Source of the DNA: Lytechinus pictus
Lineage: Eukaryota > Echinodermata > Echinoidea > Temnopleuroida > Toxopneustidae
Direction: 5' to 3'
DNA length: 64,000 bases
NCBI RefSeq assembly: GCF_037042905.1
Contig: NC_087262.1
Span: 10,674,501-10,738,500 of the forward strand
The notes beneath the pieces are model-generated. The model saw nothing but the letters and a program-made list of their open reading frames with translations. It had not been told where the DNA came from and made no database searches. Positions 58,194 through 64,000 of this stretch are shown here, piece by piece; positions within the stretch are counted from its first letter, which is position 1; every line of letters starts with the position of its first letter. The translations under genes were made by a program, and so were the position numbers.

Positions 58194-58354
58194 TTATTTG
58201 TTTTGAGGTGTCGGTGACCGCACTCTCCTTGTTTTGAGGTGTCGGTGACCGCACTCTCCCAAGAGTAAAACAATTATTAAACAAATTGATTACAAATATA
58301 ACAAACAATTTTGTTTTCTTTTGTTTGTGTGAAGTAAGGAGACTGAAATGAGAT
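58194..58354 (+). repeat. Split direct repeat B2
   Basis: Matches B1 but with an internal roughly 31-bp tandem duplication of TTTTGAGGTGTCGGTGACCG and following bases. Its last base is the right boundary of the YR element. Confidence 0.85.
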
Positions 58355-61300
58355 GTTGGATTAACTCAGGCCATCGCCTCCTTTCCTTCGGGTCGACCGA
58401 ACGCAACAAGGCACACAACGTCATATTGAAGCGCTCACACTGTCCGTTTCCGGAAGGATGGTATGGTGTAGTATGTGATTTCTTTATGCCATACAATTTG
58501 CATAATTCCTGTATCAACAAACTCTCGAACGAACGTCCTTGGTCTGAATGGATTCGGGTAGGAATTCCATAATGCGCGAACCAGTGATTTCGTAGTGTGC
58601 TTGCGACAGTCTCCGCTGTCTGATTTTTACATGGGACAGCTTGGGCAAATTTACTAAAGACATCGGTCATAACTAGTACGTCTTCGAATCCATCTCTGCC
58701 TTTGTCTAACTTCAGGAAGTCAATCGATAGGATTTCTTGGGGACGGAAAGCAAGAAGATGTCTCAGAGGCGGGCGAACACTTGGGGTAGGGGCTTTTGAA
58801 GTTGCACATCTCCAGCACTTCTTGACATACTTCTTCACATCATTGTGTAAGCCTGGCCAAAAACATCTCTTGCGGAGAAGCTCTACAGTTCTATGGATAC
58901 CTTGATGTGCCCACTTGTCATGTGTTGCTTCTAACAACATAGATTGCAGACATTAAAGCACTAGCAGTTGTCTAAACTTGTCTACAATAGAGTCATCTAC
59001 TACTCGATACAGAGCTCCGTTATGTTCAGTCAACTTCGACCATTCCTTGACAAAGCCACTCAAACCTGGAAGATTCTTATCATATTCTTGACCTGGCTTC
59101 CAATTGGAACTCCACATGTTCCACACCTCCTTCAGTACCTCATCACTCTTCTGCATGGTACTTAGATCTTCATGAGAATATGATGGTAGGACAGTCGACA
59201 TTGGGTTGGTTGTGGTTAACAAGTCACTAAGAGCTGGAGTCTTTGGGGCATTTACTTCGACATCTGCTCTCACCACTAAGCAAGAAGCAACCTCTTGAAG
59301 TCCAGCCTTCAGCTCTTCAGTCGAAACATTCGCTGGGCATCTACTTAGTGCATCTGCGCATTGATTGGTTCTCCCTGGCTTGTATTTCACCTCTATATCA
59401 TACATTACCAGCTGGGCAACCCATCGCATTTCAGTCGCATTTAATTTTGCAGTTTTCAAATGGGCAAGTGGGTTGTGATCAGTCCAGATCACTGTGTGCG
59501 AGCCTTGAATGTAGGGACCAAACTTATCCGTTACTGCCCACTTGAGCGCAAGCAACTCTAACTTGAAACTGGACAGATCAGGATACTTCTTTTCCGATCC
59601 TCTAAGTCCTCTGCTTGCATAGGCTACTGGATGAACTTTCCCGTCATTCTCTTGAAGAAGGCAAGCTCCAAGACCTCTAGTACTTGCATCAACCTCAATG
59701 ATGAAATTCCTGTCAAATCTAGGGTGAGCTAGAACTGGCGCTGTGGTTAGTGTTCTCTTCAGTTCTTGGAAGGCCGTTTCCTCCTCATCGTCCCACTTGA
59801 ACGTAGCTTGTTCCCTCTTCTTCCCTTTCTGGCTTGAACCTGTGAGTGCATGTAAGGGGGCTGCTATCTTTGAGAAGTTAGGGATGAAGCGTCTATAGTA
59901 AGATGCCAATCCTAAGAATGACCTCAACTCCTTAGCATTCTTGGGAACAGGCCATGTCGCCACTCTCTCTACTTTATCTTGGTCTACAGCTATACCATCA
60001 TTAGATACAATGTGACCCAGGTATCGAACTTCTCTCTGAAACAGATCACATTTCTTTCCCTTGACCTTGAGTCCATGTTCATGCAACCTTGAAAGAGCTG
60101 TATCTAGACGACGTAGGTGCTCTTCAAATGTCTCTGAGAATATCAAGATGTCATCCAAATAGAGTAGTATCTGAGACAAATTCAAATCTCCTAATATGCA
60201 CTCCATCACTCGTTGGAATGTAGATGGGCTATTGGTAAGACCTTGGGGCATCTTCATAAACTCATACAGACCCCATGGGAATCGAAAGGCGGTCTTATCA
60301 ATTGAGTCCTTATCCATCACGACTTGGAAGTAACCATGTGCTAAATCCAAAGTTGAGAAATACTTCGACCCAGACATTGCTTCCAAAGTCTCTTCAATTC
60401 TTGGTAGAGGGAATGAATCTTTCACTGTACGATCATTTAACTTGCGATAATCTATGCATAGCCTCAAACTACCATCCTTCTTTCTAACCAATACGATAGG
60501 GCTGGCAAAGCTACTCTTTGAAGGACGTATAATCTTCTGGTCTACCATCTCTTGTAGCATCTCTTTCACTTCTTTTACTTGCAAAGGGTGAATTCTCCTG
60601 TATGGTAACCTAATATCTGGACCTTCAGTCAATCGGATCTCATGTGGAATGAGGTCACATACACCTACATCATATGATCCCTTAGAGAATACATTCTTGT
60701 GCTTATGCAGTAAGCTAGCTACAGCTGCCTCTTCAACTGGGTCTAGGCCTTTTATCTCTACGCCTGGAGGTAGGGTGTCTTCAATTACGGTATAAATTCG
60801 AACAGAACCAATGTGAACATCAGTTTCTTGCTCTTGGTTACGGGATTCTTTCTTCAACTTATCATACAGTGGCTTGTATTCTGCTATGTGTTGCAATATG
60901 TTGGAGCCAAGAAGGATTGGGTACCTCATATGTTCCACAGTAGGTGCTCGATCTGACACTACCAGAAAATTACCCATCAATTCTTCTCCTTTTACCTTGA
61001 TTGGTAACCCAACATAACCAACAATAGGCAACTCTACCCCTCCAACTCCAATCACGTGCAGAAAGATTCCTTCGCTCTTCTGAAGCTCTCCAATACGACA
61101 CTTCAGCTTGCTCTCATACAAGGACAAAGGTATGATAGATGCTTCGGCTCCTGTATCAACTACACAGCCAATCTCTACTCCTCCAATGAGAATGTTACAG
61201 CATGGACTTTTAGCAACAAATCTCTCAACAAGGTTTGATTTAGCTTTCTCTTTAAACTCTGCTGGTCCCACAGTCCCTAAATTGGCAGTTGATACATAAT

Positions 61301-61376
61301 GCGATGTAGGACTGGCACTAGTTTCAGACGTAGGATGATTGCTAACTGTACTCTTCTTCGGACACTCTCTACCCAT
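58355..61376 (-). pseudogene. Gypsy pol: protease, reverse transcriptase, RNase H, integrase core
   Basis: From 61376 downwards the frame shows an aspartic protease (VVDTGAEASIIPL), RT blocks (LCIDYRKLND, FSTLDLAHGYFQV, MPQGLTNSPSTFQ, the catalytic ILLYLDDIL), Ty3-type RNase H (EVDASTRGLGACL, TDHNPLAHL) and the end of RNase H (CADALSR). A TAA at 58953-58955 breaks it. The continuing frame carries the integrase zinc-binding region (HQGIHRTVELLRKRCFWPG, CWRC) and the DDE core (LSIDFL, IHSDQG, GNGQCERFN). It is cut off by the YR element at 58354. The first 800 residues are uninterrupted, which implies a fairly recent loss. Confidence 0.9.
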
Positions 61377-63615
61377 GTGACCAGTCTTTTAAGTTAAAAC
61401 AGACCACTTCTTCTGTACAGTCTTTCTTTGTGTGTCCTTCTCTAAGACAGTTGTAACACTTGAGTTTCTTCTTGATCTTCTTAGGAGTTTGAGTATACTG
61501 AGTAAGAGCCTGAACACTCTTGGCAATCTGAGCTACTTCTCTTCTTAGATCCCCAGAAGGAAAAACCAGTAAGACCAGTAAATTTTTTCTATTGGTTTCC
61601 AGTAGAATTTTACTGGTTTCCAGTATATTTTTACTGGGCCAGTTGATTTTTAACTGGACCAGTAAAAATCAACTGGAGACCAGTTCCAACAATTGCATTC
61701 CAGTTGAAGCAATTAGTAATACCAGTTAAATTGTTTTTGGTGTTTCTGGTCCAATAAATGGTTTCCAGTAGATTTTTACTGGTTTCCAGTATATGGTTAC
61801 TGGACCAGTTGATTTTTAACTGGACCAGTAAAAATCAACTGGAGACCAGTTCCAACAAGTGCATTCCAGTTGAAGCAAAGTAGTAATACCAGTTAAATTG
61901 TTTTTCATCAAACTGGTGTTACTGGTCCAATAAATAATGACTTTATTTCAAGTCAGATCATTTGACGAATTATTGAAAATGAATCTTGTAATTCAGAGAA
62001 AGTTATTATCGTTATCATTGTTATCATCATTCTTCTTATAATTATAATAATTATTATCATTATGATTATGATCATTGTTGTTATCATTCTTATAACTGTT
62101 ATCATTGTTATTGATATTGTAATTATTATTATTAATATCATAATTATCAAGTATTAACATTATCATTAAAATAATTATTTCCTTTAATTATGATTAAGAG
62201 CAAAGCAAGATATATTCCTCTAATATAGTCAACTGGTCTAAAGTAATTCATTGTTTGAAATTGAACTGGTCAAGACCAGTAATACCAGTAATTCTGATGA
62301 TGCTGATCACGTGGTTTACCGCATTTGCATATTCCCTATTTTAAAAAGAAAAATCAAGATTTAGAATGGAATATCCTTGCAATGGCACTCATTGTTGTTT
62401 GAAAACTTTCCAAATAAGTGTGTGAACTAATTCACAATGAAAATTTGTAATTTCATATATCACATTTAAAATAACAGCAGAAAGATTAATTTACTAACCA
62501 TCTTTTCCATCACATTTCACTGACCATGGTATATAACAAACCAAATGCATGTAATTAATTGATCCAGTAAGACCAGTACCGGGGACCAGTACGAGGACCA
62601 GTTCGACAAGTTGGAGGACCAGTAAAAAATACTAGTAAAGACCAGCTTGAATTGGATACCAGTATGAAGACCAGTGAGACCAGTAACAACCACCAGAAAC
62701 AAGACCAGTATAAAATTCCAGCAATTCAAGACCAGTTTAACTTTTAACTGGACCAGTAAAATTTTAACTGGACCAGTATGACCAGTTAGACCAGTAAACC
62801 GATGTTCCAATTTCCAGAGTTACCAGTTAAAATTCTACTGGTCTAACTGGTCCGGTGGAACTGGTTTTTCCTTCTGGGTCTGCCAATTCAGCTTTGACAT
62901 CCGACTGTTCCTGTTCTTTCTCTTGCTTGGGAAAACTAGAACACATGTCAGCACGCTCAGCGTACACTTCATGAACTCGTGGTGAACTTCTTGGTTCTTG
63001 ACCAGAGAAAAATTCAAGCACTTCAGATCTCATCTCAAGAAAGTTCTTACTCTTTGAAGACATTTCAATTCGTCTTAACTCTCGTTGTACCCACTTCTCT
63101 TTAGCTCCACAAACGAAACGTTCTTTCAGCGAGCTATCTTTGAGCCTCTTCAAAACATTCTTATCTTCTGTACTGGAAGCAGCTTTCTCCATGCGATCGT
63201 ACAACCTCATCAAGGCCCGGCTGTAGTCGGCCAAACTCTCGCCCTCTTGTTGTCGTCTATTGTAGAAGGATTGACTTAGTGAAGGTACCGACTCTGACGC
63301 TGCAAAGAGTGACTGTAAAACGTTGATAATTTGATCACTATCCTTTCGCACATCCTCATCTCGGCATAGAACCTCTTCTTTGGCAACTCCAGCCAAATGA
63401 TCTACAAGCGACTGTGCTTTTGCCTCTCCAGACAACTGATAGTGAGTAGTATAACTGGAAAACTCTTCAAGCCACTCTTCCAGAGATAAGTCTCCAGCGA
63501 CTTTAGGTGGACCCTTAAATTTAGACAATTTCACTGGTGGGGGAGCACGTTGAATATTCAAGCCTTGCAGTGCCCGGGTAAGGACTGACACCATTTCCTC
63601 TACAGACTGTGACAT
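61377..63615 (-). pseudogene. Gypsy gag with zinc knuckles, split by an insertion
   Basis: The start at 63615 (MSQSVEEMVSVL) opens a capsid-like region (WLEEFSSYT, QSFYNRRQQEGESLADY) to about 62879. After the 61552-62878 insertion the frame resumes with REVAQIAKSVQAL and a CCHC zinc knuckle (CYNCLREGHTKKDC). A second knuckle is disrupted by a frameshift near 61376, where pol takes over. Gag and pol were probably one frame. Confidence 0.85.
61552..62878. mobile_element. ACCAGT/ACTGGT-saturated element inserted in gag
   Basis: A perfect 19-bp terminal inverted repeat, CCCAGAAGGAAAAACCAGT, with TC on both sides as a 2-bp duplication. About 370 bp at the left (61561-61930) and 320 bp at the right (62560-62860) are packed with CCAGT/ACTGG in both orientations. 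The middle is a TTATCATT-type simple sequence and unique AT-rich DNA. No transposase. Ignoring the insert and one TC leaves gag in frame. Confidence 0.85.
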
Positions 63616-63944
63616 CGTTACAAGGGCTATATAATTCTACAAAGGGGAGAGAAGGTCTATGCACATGTATAAAGTGGTGTAAATCAATGAACAATCAAAA
63701 ATTAACTCTACTCATAGTTATCTAAGATTACCTAAACCACCTTAAACTCATTACCAAATGTTCATGTGTTGACCATTCCCTCTCCGAAGTAAGAACGTTA
63801 AAGTCTCTTGGATGTGTAGAACTTCACTGCCATCATCCTAGTTGGTCGCTGACCTCTGGACGATAGACCTCAATCGCTGACTTTGGGGTTGATCGCTGAC
63901 ATCGGAACACAGCCATAATCTGATGATCCCATCCTCGTCGGGGG

Positions 63945-64000
63945 TGGGTTGAGTTAGCCAATTAAGACCGTAACGGAGCAAACTTTACAGATGCTACGGG
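63945..64000 (-). repeat. 5' LTR inner edge of the gypsy element (truncated by window)
   Basis: The 56 bases match 49746-49801. The primer binding site should lie just left of 63945, but I could not match it to a specific tRNA. Confidence 0.85.

Larger units (their letters stand above)
51760..58354 (+). mobile_element. Tyrosine-recombinase retrotransposon with split direct repeats (Ngaro/PAT-like), degenerate
   Basis: The repeat order is A1 (51760-51932), coding remnants, B1 (57315-57444) directly joined to A2 (57445-57617), an extra 576 bp, then B2 (58194-58354). This split arrangement defines PAT/Ngaro-type elements of the DIRS order. Remnants of RT, RNase H and a tyrosine recombinase are on the plus strand, all with stops and frameshifts. 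The gypsy integrase frame resumes exactly across the two outer edges with no target duplication, as expected for recombinase-mediated integration. The element is antisense to its host gypsy. Confidence 0.85.
49746..64000 (-). mobile_element. Ty3/gypsy LTR retrotransposon, degenerate, nested (right end beyond window)
   Basis: Read on the minus strand, the order is 5' LTR edge (63945 rightwards), gag, protease, reverse transcriptase, RNase H, integrase, then 3' LTR to 49746. The two LTR edges match over the 56 bases visible at the right and end in CA. It is interrupted by 61552-62878 and 51760-58354. Coding is broken by in-frame stops at 58953-58955 and 51635-51637 and by a frameshift in the second zinc knuckle near 61376. 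Gene order with integrase last is that of Ty3/gypsy. Confidence 0.9.

Overview
The window is animal nuclear DNA. It has intron-rich host genes with GT-AG introns, very repeat-dense intergenic DNA, many microsatellites and homopolymeric G/C tracts, and several retrotransposon and DNA-transposon classes. Tyrosine-recombinase retrotransposons with split direct repeats, a foldback element with tandem-repeat arms, tRNA-headed SINEs, sigma-class GSTs and a lengsin-type glutamine synthetase-like pair together suggest a marine deuterostome invertebrate. An echinoderm, probably a sea urchin, is most likely. This assignment is inference; no species marker is present.

Host genes. Three complete five-exon sigma-class glutathione S-transferase (GST) genes can be assembled exon by exon. 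GST-A lies on the minus strand at 7201-12075 (210 aa). GST-B is on the plus strand at 16723-21758 (202 aa). GST-C is on the plus strand at 27598-31941 (209 aa). A and B are head-to-head; B and C are in tandem. All three share the same intron phases. Two nearly identical intronless-body genes for a type-I glutamine synthetase-like (lengsin-like) protein lie on the minus strand at 35626-36966 and 45206-46552. They sit in a tandem segmental duplication, with copy 1 at about 33.7-42.5 kb and copy 2 at about 42.6-49.4 kb. The two copies have since acquired different insertions and a strongly expanded 30-bp minisatellite.

Mobile DNA. The first 7 kb hold no gene. They contain a nested poly-G-ended element and TTAA-flanked MITE, a 3.3-kb foldback element (2414-5707) and a SINE. 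From 49.7 kb to the right edge lies a degenerate Ty3/gypsy element on the minus strand (gag, protease, RT, RNase H, integrase and GPY/F-like module visible). It is interrupted twice: by a 1.3-kb element saturated with ACCAGT/ACTGGT motifs inside gag, and by a 6.6-kb tyrosine-recombinase (Ngaro/PAT-like) retrotransposon inside the integrase. At both places the gypsy reading frame continues across the junction if the insert is ignored, so the insertion order is clear.

Main pattern. The window holds many short palindromic elements, each saturated with its own short motif in both orientations (GACCAA, CTAGTCA, TAACACC, GAATCATGATTC, TTCGTCTA, GGCTCAACTTACCCC, ACCAGT, CACAGTG). Several unrelated-looking ones share one terminus, CACT(C/G)TnAnAAA. 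This looks like a CACTA/En-Spm-type set of non-autonomous transposons in which the subterminal motif has diversified while the tip has stayed fixed. I regard it as the most interesting signal here.
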